38,449 nucleotides of DNA from contig CAZCIX010000017.1 in assembly GCA_964498835.1 (NCBI GenBank), positions 1-38,449 on the forward strand. Reading direction: 5' to 3'. Below the pieces are notes generated by a model. That model saw only the letters and a list, made by a program, of their open reading frames with translations. It was not told where the DNA came from and did not search any database. The translations under genes were made by a program, and so were the position numbers. Shown in pieces: positions 25,320 to 34,485 of the stretch (position 1 is its first letter; each line of letters starts with the position of its first letter). Origin of the DNA: JAGKXB01 sp964498835 (lineage in GTDB: Bacteria; Pseudomonadota; Gammaproteobacteria; Burkholderiales; Burkholderiaceae_D).

Positions 25320-26003
25320 TTATACGTTGATGAAATTAGCTAGTGCTGCGCTGGCAGTATCACTAATGTTGCTTAGGAAATCCGTTGCCATCTCTGCTGT
25401 ATAACGTTGTGGATCAGGTGAGCCTAGAATCAATAAGCCAAATGCATTGGATGTTGTTTCGATCCGCAGAGGAAGAATAACGGTAGATTGCACCTCGGAT
25501 TCACTCACTTTGAGCCAGTTCATGAATTCAGCATGGTGTGCCAAACCACAGTAAGGTGCGTTTAGATTATTCGCAAAATTTTTGGTTTCATCTGGAACTG
25601 GTTGTGCGAACCAGGCATCTATATGTTCTGCTTTGGTTTGCCACAAGCGTAAAGTCACATACGGTACTGCAAATAGTGTTTGTAAACCATGAATCAGCCT
25701 ATCGATACAATCAGCATTGTGACGCGCTAGTAGCAATGAGCGTGTCCAACGCTGGTATTTCTGAGTCATAAGATCATTTTCTTGTCCTATGCGCATCAAA
25801 TCGGCCATATGACTTTCTAATGTTTTGTATTTTTCGCGCATTACTTCAAGTTGCCGCTCTTGTAGTGAAACTGCGCGATTTGCTTGGTCCGATCGTGGGC
25901 TGGATAACTTTATTTGTGTTAGTAGGGTGGGGTGTTCAAGAAAAAAATCAGAGTGATTAGCGAGATACTCAGCAACGCATGCAGAATTTAATTGGGTAGG
26001 CAT
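25320..26003 (-). CDS. DUF484 family protein
   Basis: A 227-residue cytoplasmic protein of the DUF484 family. The N-terminal part has the family pattern VAEYLANHSDFFLEHPTLLTQIKL followed by a helical segment with RAVSLQERQLEVMREKYKTLESHMADLMRIGQEN, a predicted coiled coil. The C-terminal part is GAF-like (GLLILGSPDPQRYTAEMATDFLSNI). Its biochemical role is unknown; it is often encoded next to xerC, as here. In many relatives dapF precedes it, but no dapF is present in this window. No Shine-Dalgarno sequence is obvious at the start. Confidence 0.9.
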   Translation of the reverse strand: MPTQLNSACVAEYLANHSDFFLEHPTLLTQIKLSSPRSDQANRAVSLQERQLEVMREKYKTLESHMADLMRIGQENDLMTQKYQRWTRSLLLARHNADCIDRLIHGLQTLFAVPYVTLRLWQTKAEHIDAWFAQPVPDETKNFANNLNAPYCGLAHHAEFMNWLKVSESEVQSTVILPLRIETTSNAFGLLILGSPDPQRYTAEMATDFLSNISDTASAALANFINV

Positions 26004-26096
26004 TTGTTTTATAGCGGTTCGCAGTTTGCAGTAAGTACGATTTTGGTCGATATCTTACTGTGTGAGATGTGTGATGGGAATCATTGATAATGAGCT

Positions 26097-26141
26097 GGTA
26101 AAAAAACAGGCGCACATGGAAAGTTTCCTGTGCGCCTGTTT
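26097..26141 (-). terminator. strong terminator after the porin gene
   Basis: A 13-bp perfect stem (26104-26116 with 26129-26141; core ACAGGCGCACA/TGTGCGCCTGT) continues into an inner GGA/TCC stem. Reading on the minus strand it is followed by seven T. A second, weaker inverted repeat (TTGTGTAA/TTACACAA, 26169-26198) lies between it and the porin stop. Confidence 0.9.
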
Positions 26142-26218
26142 CCTTACTAAACTAAGGAAGAGACTGATTTGTGTAAACCTATGCTACGGCTTACACAATC
26201 TCAACTATGTCTGCTTTC

Positions 26219-27235
26219 TTAGAACTTGTGACGCAGACCAACCAAGAACAACTTGTCTGTATCGCCAGCGGTAGTAACGTTCAAAGCTGAAGCGCTGTCG
26301 TTAACAGTGCGTGTGTAGCTTGTGTACAAACCTGTACGCTTGGACAATGCATGTGTGTAACCGATAGCATATTGTTTAGCATTCATGTTCACGCCATCGT
26401 CTGATCTACGGATGTAGTCAGCCAAAACTGTACCTTGACCGCCTACAGGAGCGGAAACACCAACCATGTAGTGGTTTCTGTCTTTGTCAGCTGTTGTGCC
26501 AACAGGTACTTTTTCCCAGTCGTAAGCTGCGTGCAACTTAGCTACACCAAAGTTGTATGTTGCACCCAACAAAGTTGCTTTTGTGCTTGCAGCAGTAGGA
26601 GCAGTAGCTGTTTCGTTGTTAACATCGTGGTAAGCCAAAGCAACCATCAATGGGCCAGCGTTGTAGGAGCTGGAGAAACCGATTTGACGACCGCTTGTTG
26701 TGCTATTAGCTTGTTCGCCGAATGTGTAAGCCAATGTTGCCTTAACGCCGTGCAACAAGCCATCTGGTGTGCTGTACTTGATGGTGTTGTTGGTGCGCAG
26801 ACCAGCAGCAAAGAAGGATTTGGTGATGTCAGCACCTAAGTTAGCGCCGAATGGATCGAGAGAATCCAAAGTGTTGTAGATAGGAGCATCTTGACGGCCA
26901 GCGTTAACTGCACCGAAGTTGCCGGACAAACCAACATAAGCCGCACGACCGAACAACAAGCCACCTTGTGCTGCTGAACCGCTGTCAATGTTGTAACCGT
27001 TTTCGAGTTTGAAGTTTGCTTTCAAACCGCCGCCCAAATCTTCAGTACCCATGAAACCCAAACGGCTACCGTTTTGTTGGCCGCTGACCAAGCTTGTTGT
27101 GCTACCAGCTGGGTTTGCACCTTTGTCGTAAGCGATACCAACGTCAGCAACGCCGTAAATTGTTACTTGTGTTTGTGCTTGTGCAACGCCAGCGAATGCG
27201 CCGAGGATTGCGAGAGCCAATAATGATTTTTTCAT
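26219..27235 (-). CDS. Gram-negative porin, betaproteobacterial type
   Basis: A 338-residue outer-membrane trimeric beta-barrel of the porin_4/Omp32-OpcP type. The signal peptide MKKSLLALAILGAFAGVAQA precedes the usual mature start QTQVTIYGVADVGIAYDKG. The constriction-loop region includes GRAAYVGLSGNFGAVNAGRQDAPIYN, and the last strand ends in VGLRHKF with the C-terminal Phe needed for barrel assembly. AAGGA precedes the start. It is monocistronic, with a strong terminator. Codon use is noticeably more GC-rich and uniform than its neighbours, as expected for a very highly expressed gene. Confidence 0.96.
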   Translation of the reverse strand: MKKSLLALAILGAFAGVAQAQTQVTIYGVADVGIAYDKGANPAGSTTSLVSGQQNGSRLGFMGTEDLGGGLKANFKLENGYNIDSGSAAQGGLLFGRAAYVGLSGNFGAVNAGRQDAPIYNTLDSLDPFGANLGADITKSFFAAGLRTNNTIKYSTPDGLLHGVKATLAYTFGEQANSTTSGRQIGFSSSYNAGPLMVALAYHDVNNETATAPTAASTKATLLGATYNFGVAKLHAAYDWEKVPVGTTADKDRNHYMVGVSAPVGGQGTVLADYIRRSDDGVNMNAKQYAIGYTHALSKRTGLYTSYTRTVNDSASALNVTTAGDTDKLFLVGLRHKF

Positions 27236-27332
27236 TTGCTAGTCCTTGTAGTATGAAACCAGTTAAAGGTCCGAGGTCGGTAAAATCTATAAGATCTGCT
27301 AGATCATCAAGCCAAACCAACGGATGTGAGGC

Positions 27333-27362
27333 ACATTAAGGCTTGCGAATAGTTGTAGTCAA
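27333..27362 (-). promoter_or_regulatory. candidate porin promoter
   Basis: On the minus strand, TTGACT (27362-27357) and TAATGT (27338-27333) are 18 bases apart, about 100 bases before the porin start. The -10 box is poor, so this is tentative. The leader would be about 90 bases. Confidence 0.35.
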
Positions 27363-27449
27363 GTATTAGTCGACTTGAGTGTTGTAATTTGGTTGAAATT
27401 TGCAAAATTTTGTATGTAAGTTGTATTTGCGCAACGATTTTTCATTGTT

Positions 27450-28658
27450 TTATTCTGATATTTTTTCTGGTAAAAGCATGTCGTCCATTACTTGTTGCAC
27501 GGCTGCCATTGCTTGTAAGCGGTGTTCTGGCGTAATAAATATTTTGATGGGTAAGCTGCGCAAAATATCCATTAGTCCGTTTAAGAAGTTAATTTGCATG
27601 TCTTGTATAGGAACTTCATCTTCTGAAATTTCATCGTGATCGTCGTTTTGCTCTTGTTGGTGCCTTTCTTCTTGTGCTTCATGTTGTTTGCTCTGATTCA
27701 GATATTCTGCATGATCTAATTGATATTTTTCCATTAGCTGAACGGCATGGTATTGGACGACCCAGGACTCGCTAGTCCATTTGATAATGTCGTGCATGAG
27801 TACTAAGGTTTGTAATTTTGTGGCGGGGTGGTTGCGCTCCATTCTGTCGACTATTAAACGACAGCGTTGTAATACTGTGATGGCAACGCTTAATTGATAT
27901 AAATCTTCCAAAATCGCATGGAGACGTTCAGGTTGGCATGATGGTTGCAATGCTGCCAGATCAGCACCTAGCGCTTGGCGCAGTAAGTTGATACCGTTTT
28001 CTAGTTCTTCACCAAAACGTTGAATTAATAGCGATAATGTGGCAGATAGTGTGGTTTCGCCCAGTACTGCATCGCGGTAAGTACTGCGAAATAAATCCAC
28101 TGCTGATTTGTCGTTACCGAAAGCACTAGCTTGCGCCACTGTGTTGATGCCAGCGCGGATAGAAGGGCCGTCTTGCGCCACTATTTCCGCCAGCCTATCG
28201 CGCAAGGTTTCTCTGATGCGCTTGTCCATCTTGTTGTCAGATTGGATGGCGTAGGCCAATGCCAGGTATTGTTTGCTGGGATCAGTGCTCCATTTGCGCA
28301 TTTCCAGTAATAGGCTATTCCGGTTATGCGCAGCTTGGATTAAACGTTTAGCTAAAGCGCTTAGATCATTGGCCGCTGCCTCATCTTTCATTTCTCCCAG
28401 CATGGCTGTGATGGTGACGATGTCCGGTATTTCTGGTTCTTTGTACTCTTCAAGATGGTGCTCATCCAGCCTTTTTTCTTCCACTGTTTCGGCGAGAACA
28501 TCGGTGATTTCTTCCGCTATATCTGTGAGAGAAAAAGTCGAATCAATTTGATTGAATTGAATTGGATTTTGATTCTGATTTTTGCCTTGATCGATCCAAT
28601 TATCAGCCCAGTTAATAAAGGCGAAGTTGTTATAGATGTTGTTGTCGTTGATAGCCAT
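27450..28658 (-). CDS. SctW/YopN/HrpJ-family type III secretion gatekeeper (orphan)
   Basis: A 402-residue soluble protein I read as the gatekeeper that orders substrate export in type III injectisomes. Residues ~90-290 follow the HrpJ-domain pattern: LAKRLIQAAHNRNSLLLEM, DPSKQYLALAYAIQ, IRAGINTVAQASAF, FRSTYRDAVLG, LIQRFGEELENGINLLRQAL, DLAALQPS, LHAILEDLYQL. The C-terminal part resembles TyeA: INFLNGLMDILRSLPIKIF, HRLQAMAAVQQVMDDML. A Gln/Glu/Asp/His-rich linker (~330-352) separates the two. The first ~60 residues are Asn/Gln-rich and could be a secretion signal. No other type III gene is in the window: downstream is the porin, upstream a metal-efflux remnant. I base the family on remembered patterns, not a search. 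Confidence 0.78.
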   Translation of the reverse strand: MAINDNNIYNNFAFINWADNWIDQGKNQNQNPIQFNQIDSTFSLTDIAEEITDVLAETVEEKRLDEHHLEEYKEPEIPDIVTITAMLGEMKDEAAANDLSALAKRLIQAAHNRNSLLLEMRKWSTDPSKQYLALAYAIQSDNKMDKRIRETLRDRLAEIVAQDGPSIRAGINTVAQASAFGNDKSAVDLFRSTYRDAVLGETTLSATLSLLIQRFGEELENGINLLRQALGADLAALQPSCQPERLHAILEDLYQLSVAITVLQRCRLIVDRMERNHPATKLQTLVLMHDIIKWTSESWVVQYHAVQLMEKYQLDHAEYLNQSKQHEAQEERHQQEQNDDHDEISEDEVPIQDMQINFLNGLMDILRSLPIKIFITPEHRLQAMAAVQQVMDDMLLPEKISE

Positions 28659-28688
28659 GATGTTGATTACCTTTTAATTTTTCAAAAA

Positions 28689-28923
28689 TTATTCGGTTTC
28701 CGTTTTGGTTTTTTCGGAAAAATAGGGATAAGCCAACGACAACAGTAACGAGGTGAAGAATGTGGCTGAAATGATTTCGCTCACGATGATGATGGCAAAT
28801 GGGCGTTGTGTTTCTGATTCGATGCCGTGGGATAGGGCGGTTGGTAATAAACCCAAGCTAGCCACGGCAATATTTAGCCGTATTTTCTTGAAAACTTGAA
28901 TTTCATTTAATATTTTAGCGACT
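28689..28923 (-). pseudogene. remnant of a CzcA-type RND efflux pump (C-terminal end)
   Basis: An open stretch of 77 codons with no plausible start, closed by TAA at 28689-28691 and limited upstream by an in-frame TGA at 28924-28926. From RLNIAVASLGLLPTALSHGI and ESETQRPFAIIIV to LAYPYFSEK it matches the last two membrane helices of heavy-metal RND transporters (CzcA/CusA), where the usual text is LGLLPAALSxGIGSExQRPLAIVIVGG. Sequence upstream of the TGA is unrelated, and a few residues normally before this block are missing. It is therefore a decayed fragment of a gene of about 1,000 codons. It ends 30 bases before the SctW-like start. Confidence 0.8.
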
Positions 28924-28940
28924 CATTCTTTCGCTAACTT

Positions 28941-28973
28941 GACGGCAAGCTGACAGAAAGCTGACAAATTGAT
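28941..28973 (+). promoter_or_regulatory. three 11-bp direct repeats, OmpR/PhoB-type operator
   Basis: TGACGGCAAGC, TGACAGAAAGC and TGACAAATTGA follow each other without spacing. The TGAC cores recur every 11 bases, the spacing bound by PhoB/OmpR-family response regulators. A -10-like TATATT lies 7 bases downstream, at 28981-28986, so the repeats overlap the -35 position, as in Pho-box promoters. It points at the hybrid kinase gene starting at 29148. The rest of 28659-29147 holds the efflux remnant and AT-rich leader. Confidence 0.6.
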
Positions 28974-29147
28974 ATTTCATATATTGGGACTCTGTGAATT
29001 ACTTAGAGTTGTATCCCTGATATGTTGAACTCGATCAATTATTGTGAGTTATCAATAGAAAAAATGTGCAAAATTGGTCAATCTCGAACAAAATTGATCA
29101 AATTAGACTTGTAAAAAAACAGAGTCTTATCAGGAGTTATATAAAAC

Positions 29148-32100
29148 ATGGTGAATCCCTTTCAACGTATTTCCCTCATATTGTTTGCATCGGTATCTGT
29201 ACTTGTTGTTGGTCTAGTGATTACATTTAGCATATCGCGTCACCTGCACTTATCTAATCAAATGGATGTGAACGAAGCGATTTCCAAAAGGTTAGATTTG
29301 GATGTAAGGGCGATTTTTGATCGTGTAAAAATCTATGAGTTTGGATTGAGAGGTGGGCGGGGTGCTGTTATTACTGCGGGTGAACATGGCATCACACGAT
29401 CTTTATTTGAACGTTATAGCCAAAGCCGTGATATTGATAAGGAATTTCCTGGTGCGCGTGGCTTTGGTTTTATACGTCGAGTTCCACAAGAAAGTCAGGC
29501 GACATTTTTGGAAGCTGCACGTGGTGAGAATCCCGACTTTTCTATTAAAGAATTACAACCACATGAGGGTGAGCGATACGTTATCCAGTTTATTGAACCA
29601 ATAGTCCGCAACGCACAAGCAGTAGGGTTGGATGTGGCATCAGAAATCCATCGGCGCCAAGCGGCGGATAGTTCCATCGTAACAGGGAAAGCCACGCTTA
29701 CCGCGCCGATTACTCTAGTGCAATCGAAGAATGCTGGGAGTCAATCTTTTTTAATGATGCTTCCAATTTATCGACCTGGTTTTCCCATTTCAACAGCGCA
29801 AGAGCGTCGAATAGCCACTTTCGGTTGGAGTTATGTCCCATTGGTCATGGATGAAGTATTACGAGACGCCCTATCGGCTGACAGAGAATCTTCGATCGTG
29901 CTAGAAGATGTGACTGATGCTGGACAGCCTGTTCAATTTTATAAAATTGCTTCAACGGTTTTTGATGCGCCGGTTAAAAGTGAACAAAGGACAATTAGTG
30001 TTTTTGGTCGGCAGTGGCGTATTACGCTTCATGCTTATCCGGCATTTGTGACTAGCTTAAAACAAACAGATCCATCGACTGTTGCCATCGAGGGTGTGGT
30101 ACTGAGTGTTTTATTAGCAACATTAACTTATGCTTTAGGTTTCAATGTAATGCGCCGTAAGCGTTTGCATGCTGCGGAAAGCCAGCTTGCAGCTATTGTT
30201 CAGGGCTCGATTGATGGAATTATTGGGAAATCGCTTGATGGCGTAGTGTTGAGTTGGAACAAGGGGGCGCAGGATTTATTTGGATATTCCCCCGAAGAAG
30301 CCATTGGGAAGACCAGCAATGAATTGATTGTGCCGTCTTTTTTGTGCGATGAAGAAATTGCACTTTTATCTCGGATCAAAAAAGGAGAGCGGATTGCTTC
30401 CTTTCGTACTCAGCGGCGTCGGAAGGATGGTGTTTTGTTATATGTATCGTTATCAGTGTCTCCAATTTTAGATACCAATGGGCAGGTCGTCGCAGCGTCC
30501 AAGACAATACGAGATGTCACGCATGAAAAAAATATCGAAGACAAATTATTTTTTTTGAATCATCAATTAGAAGAGCAGGTTGCAGTCAGAACGAAAGAAT
30601 TGGATGCGGCGCGTAGAACCTTGCGCACTGTGCTTGATGCAGTGCCTTCAATGATTGGTTATTGGGATGAACAGCTTATTAATCGCGTGGCGAATCATGC
30701 TTATTCCAAATGGTTTTCTATTTCACCAGAGACGATGCCAGGTATGCGGATGCAAGACATTTTGGGAGAAGACCTTTTTCAAGCAAATCGTCCTTACATT
30801 GAGGGGGCGCTACGTGGTGAGCCGCAGACTTTCGAGCGTGACATTAAAGGTTCAGACGGAAAAGTGCGTCACTCTTTGGCGCACTATTTGCCTGATATAG
30901 AAGATGAAGTGGTGCGTGGATTTTATGTGATCGTGCATGATGTCTCGGAATTGGTGGAAAGTCGCGTTCGATTAGGTGAGGCTCTTCGCGATAACCAACT
31001 TTTGTTAGATACCATTATTAATAGCCAGCTGTTGTATTCTGCTGCTGATGCCGACGGCCAGATTACGGATGTAAATGAAAAGTTTTGTGTTGCTCATGGG
31101 TATGCACGTGACGAGATTCTTGGGCAGCCGCACCGAATTCTTAATTCTGGAACGCACACTGCATCATTCTGGAATGAAATGTGGCAGGTCGTGAAAGCGG
31201 GAAAATCTTGGCATGGTGAGATTTGCAACTTCTCTCGTAGTGGTGAAAAGAAATGGTTTAACACTGTTATTGCGCCGATGTTGGGGGCCGATGGCAGTGG
31301 CACGCGCTATATCGCACTGAGAATTGATATCACGGATCGTAAGCGTGCCGATGCTGAATTACAGCGTTTGAATTCATTATTGCGCCAAGTGTTGACGGCG
31401 GCGTCTGAAGTATCAATTATCGCTACCGAAATCAATGGAATGATCACTGTGTTCAATAGTGGTGCGGAACGGATGCTTGGTTATGATGCTTCGGAGATGA
31501 TAGGAAAATGTACTCCTGAAGTTATACACAAACAAAGTGAAGTGTTGGCCCTTAGCACAGAACTGAGTGCACGATTTGGTGAAAAAATTGAGGGATTTCG
31601 CGCATTTGTGCATTTGTCAGAGTTGTATGGAGCGGAAACACGTGAGTGGACTTATGTGCGTAAAGATGGAGCGACGCTACCAGTAGCGTTGACGGTGACG
31701 GCTTTGCGGGACGATAACGATCAATTGACGGGTTATCTGGGTATCGCGCGTGACATTAGCAGTCAGAAAAAGTTTGAATTTGATTTGTTACAGGCCGGTA
31801 TGGCGAAAAGTCAATTTTTGGCCAATATGAGCCATGAAATTCGAACACCGCTTAATGCAGTATTAGGAATGCTTCAACTTTTGCGTAAAACGTCATTATC
31901 TGAACGACAAGAAGATTATGTGATCAAGGCGCATCAAGCATCGCAGTTGTTGTTGGGATTGTTGAATGATGTGCTGGATCTGTCGAAGATTGAGGCGGGC
32001 AAATTACAGCTTGAATCACATTCTTTCAGTCTTGAGGATTTATTGCGAGAACTTGGCTCCATACTTTCTGCTAACCAGGGGAGAAAAGATGTGGAGATTA

Positions 32101-33803
32101 TTTATGACATTGATTCCAATGTTCCTACTCACATGGTCGGTGATCCGCTTCGCCTGCAGCAGGTTTTAATCAATCTTGCAGGCAATGCGTTGAAATTTAC
32201 CGAGCATGGTCAAATCATTGTAAAAATCAAACTGATTGAATTCCAGCCTATGCCATCGTGTCTGAGTTTTTCAGTGCAGGATACTGGTATTGGGATTGCG
32301 TTAGAGCAGCAAAAGAGGATTTTTGAAGGATTTACCCAGGCGGAGGCATCGACATCACGCAAGTTTGGTGGCACTGGTTTGGGCTTGACGATCAGTAAAC
32401 GATTGATCGAATTGATGGGCGGGGTCTTAAGTCTGGAGAGTGAGGTAGGCAAAGGTAGTACGTTTAAATTTGAATTGCCATTTTATGCGTCGTACCCATC
32501 AGATTATTTGGTCCCACGTCCAAACTCATGGCCACAGCAAAACTGTTTGAATGTACTTGTCGTTGATGACAATACTTTTTCGCGTCGTGTTTTAAGCGGT
32601 TTGATCGAATCGATGGGATGGAGGGCTGTAGAAGCTGAGGGAGGAAAAACTGCGATTGATTTGGTGCAACAAGCTAGCTTATCGGATGCCCCATTTGATG
32701 TTGTATTGATGGATTGGCTGATGCCCGACATTGATGGAGTGACAGCTATTCAGCATATTCGGCAAAGTGTTACGTCGCTTAAAGTTGCACCGATCATCAT
32801 CATGGTCACTGCGTATGCGCGTGAAATGCTGACTGAAGTTTCGACAGCAGCAATCCCACCTGCTACCAGGATTCTCAATAAACCGGTGACCCCGATACAA
32901 TTGTTTGAAACTATTCAGGATGTTTGCATTTCAAATCATGACAGTTCTGTCGATCGGCCCACAAATTCCCAACGTTTATTAGGAATGAAATTATTGGTGA
33001 TAGAGGACAATCCATTGAATCGGCTCGTTGCTTACGAGTTATTAACGCATGAGGGGGCAGTGGTACAGCTTGCAGAAGGTGGTATTTCTGGCATACAAAT
33101 GGCTACGGAGGAAGATAACCAATTGGATGTGATTATGATGGATGTACAAATGCCCGATTTGGATGGATTAGAGGCGACACGTCAGATACGCATGCATCCA
33201 TCCGGTATGGATATCCCTATTGTCGCAATGACTGCAAACGTATCGCCCGCGGAGCAAGCAATTTGTTTGGAGGCGGGGATGAATGCGCACATCAGCAAGC
33301 CAATTGATATGGATAATGTTGTCGCTGTTTTGAGAACAGTAATTTCTAACAAGCGGCATAGTACAAAATTGTTGATTGAAAATGAAAAGCAACATTTTGA
33401 TGCAGATGAGGTTGAGCAGTTGTCTGTTGCGCTCAGAAGATTCAATGGCAATCTCTCCTTATACAACATGACGTTGCAGAATTTTCCTGCTGAAATGAAT
33501 AGATTGCAGGATCAATTATTGACCCATGCACAATCAAGGAACAGGCTTCAGATGACTGCCGCTTTGCATGCGATGAAGGGTGTTGCTGGTCTAATCGGTG
33601 CATTGGGTTTGATGAAAACCGTGGGCATGTATGAGCAGCGAATTCGTAAGGGTGAGGAGCTTGATGTTCTAATGATGGAAGGTATGTTGGAGCAAATATC
33701 GGAGTTAAGTTCCCGCAGTTTATCGATATTAACAATGCATTTGGAAGTGACTGAAATGACGGTTGAAGCTTTACCTACTTCACGGCAAGATCATTCGTTG
33801 TGA
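29148..33803 (+). CDS. CHASE-PAS hybrid sensor histidine kinase with two receivers and HPt
   Basis: A 1551-residue inner-membrane sensor. Order: membrane segment (~9-29), periplasmic CHASE domain (~60-260, with GARGFGFIRRVP and VGLDVASEIHRR), second membrane segment (~308-328), four PAS domains (~340-870) with a short coiled coil near 470-495, HisKA with phospho-acceptor His896 (FLANMSHEIRTPLNAVLG), HATPase (NLAGNALKFTE, DTGIGI, GGTGLGLTIS), receiver 1 with Asp1189 (LMDWLMPD), receiver 2 with Asp1332 (MMDVQMPDLDG) and HPt with His1474 (LHAMKGVAGLIG). All phosphorelay residues are intact. AGGAG lies 12 bases before the start. The REC-GGDEF gene 35 bases downstream is its likely output partner. 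The CHASE ligand is unknown; the name BarA/BvgS-like describes only the architecture. Confidence 0.95.
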   Translation: MVNPFQRISLILFASVSVLVVGLVITFSISRHLHLSNQMDVNEAISKRLDLDVRAIFDRVKIYEFGLRGGRGAVITAGEHGITRSLFERYSQSRDIDKEFPGARGFGFIRRVPQESQATFLEAARGENPDFSIKELQPHEGERYVIQFIEPIVRNAQAVGLDVASEIHRRQAADSSIVTGKATLTAPITLVQSKNAGSQSFLMMLPIYRPGFPISTAQERRIATFGWSYVPLVMDEVLRDALSADRESSIVLEDVTDAGQPVQFYKIASTVFDAPVKSEQRTISVFGRQWRITLHAYPAFVTSLKQTDPSTVAIEGVVLSVLLATLTYALGFNVMRRKRLHAAESQLAAIVQGSIDGIIGKSLDGVVLSWNKGAQDLFGYSPEEAIGKTSNELIVPSFLCDEEIALLSRIKKGERIASFRTQRRRKDGVLLYVSLSVSPILDTNGQVVAASKTIRDVTHEKNIEDKLFFLNHQLEEQVAVRTKELDAARRTLRTVLDAVPSMIGYWDEQLINRVANHAYSKWFSISPETMPGMRMQDILGEDLFQANRPYIEGALRGEPQTFERDIKGSDGKVRHSLAHYLPDIEDEVVRGFYVIVHDVSELVESRVRLGEALRDNQLLLDTIINSQLLYSAADADGQITDVNEKFCVAHGYARDEILGQPHRILNSGTHTASFWNEMWQVVKAGKSWHGEICNFSRSGEKKWFNTVIAPMLGADGSGTRYIALRIDITDRKRADAELQRLNSLLRQVLTAASEVSIIATEINGMITVFNSGAERMLGYDASEMIGKCTPEVIHKQSEVLALSTELSARFGEKIEGFRAFVHLSELYGAETREWTYVRKDGATLPVALTVTALRDDNDQLTGYLGIARDISSQKKFEFDLLQAGMAKSQFLANMSHEIRTPLNAVLGMLQLLRKTSLSERQEDYVIKAHQASQLLLGLLNDVLDLSKIEAGKLQLESHSFSLEDLLRELGSILSANQGRKDVEIIYDIDSNVPTHMVGDPLRLQQVLINLAGNALKFTEHGQIIVKIKLIEFQPMPSCLSFSVQDTGIGIALEQQKRIFEGFTQAEASTSRKFGGTGLGLTISKRLIELMGGVLSLESEVGKGSTFKFELPFYASYPSDYLVPRPNSWPQQNCLNVLVVDDNTFSRRVLSGLIESMGWRAVEAEGGKTAIDLVQQASLSDAPFDVVLMDWLMPDIDGVTAIQHIRQSVTSLKVAPIIIMVTAYAREMLTEVSTAAIPPATRILNKPVTPIQLFETIQDVCISNHDSSVDRPTNSQRLLGMKLLVIEDNPLNRLVAYELLTHEGAVVQLAEGGISGIQMATEEDNQLDVIMMDVQMPDLDGLEATRQIRMHPSGMDIPIVAMTANVSPAEQAICLEAGMNAHISKPIDMDNVVAVLRTVISNKRHSTKLLIENEKQHFDADEVEQLSVALRRFNGNLSLYNMTLQNFPAEMNRLQDQLLTHAQSRNRLQMTAALHAMKGVAGLIGALGLMKTVGMYEQRIRKGEELDVLMMEGMLEQISELSSRSLSILTMHLEVTEMTVEALPTSRQDHSL

Positions 33804-33838
33804 AGCAGTACAACTAAATATTAAATGTGAGATGCTAA

Positions 33839-34485
33839 ATGCGAAAACTACTCAATGAATTTCTCACTCGTCGAGGGAGTCGACCAAAAATATTATTGGT
33901 AGATGACCAAGTGATCAATATCCAAGTACTCCGTGAACTATTCAAGAGCGATTGCGATGTCTTCACAGCGATGAATGGTGAGCAGGCGATTTTTGAATGC
34001 CACACAAATGTACCTGACCTGGTTTTGCTTGATGTGGAAATGCCAGGAATGAGTGGTATCGAGGTGTGTCAACAACTCAAATCATCGAGTTGTACTAAGG
34101 ATATTCCAGTTATTTTTTTGACAGCATACAACAGCGATCAGGAGCAACTTCAGGCATTTGAGGCTGGTGCAATGGATATCATTGGAAAACCTTTTAATTC
34201 AGTGATTGTCCTCGCACGTGTTTGTGCGCATCTTATGTTGAAGTTGCAGGCAGATTTGTTTAAATCTATTGCGTTTGTCGATGCCCTCACTGGTATTGCT
34301 AACCGTAGGCATTTTGACGAAGAGTCGGTCAGATTATGGAAACAGGCAATTAGGAACAAGCAGCCGATTTCCCTACTCATGATTGATGTTGATTATTTCA
34401 AGCGATACAACGATAGCAATGGGCATGCAAAAGGGGACGTATGCTTGCTGGCTATTGCTCAGTCCTTGAAAGACACGTTGAGACG
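33839..34485 (+). CDS. response regulator with GGDEF domain, C-terminus lost in gap
   Basis: The visible 215 residues hold a receiver domain (~17-135; ILLVDDQ, phospho-acceptor Asp in LVLLDVEMPGMSG, Thr in IFLTAYN, Lys in IIGKPF) and the first half of a diguanylate cyclase domain (DALTGIANRRHFDEE; LLMIDVDYFKRYND with metal-binding Asp; NGHAKGDVCLLAIA). The GGDEF motif itself would lie just inside the N run, so activity cannot be judged. It starts 35 bases after the hybrid kinase and most likely receives phosphate from its HPt domain to control cyclic-di-GMP synthesis (WspR/PleD-like logic). Confidence 0.93.

Noticed and set aside
28689..28923. Remnant of a type III export gate (SctV) next to the SctW-like gene
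   Set aside because: The ETQRPFAIIIV and LGLLPTALSHGI blocks are those of CzcA-type RND pumps, not of SctV.
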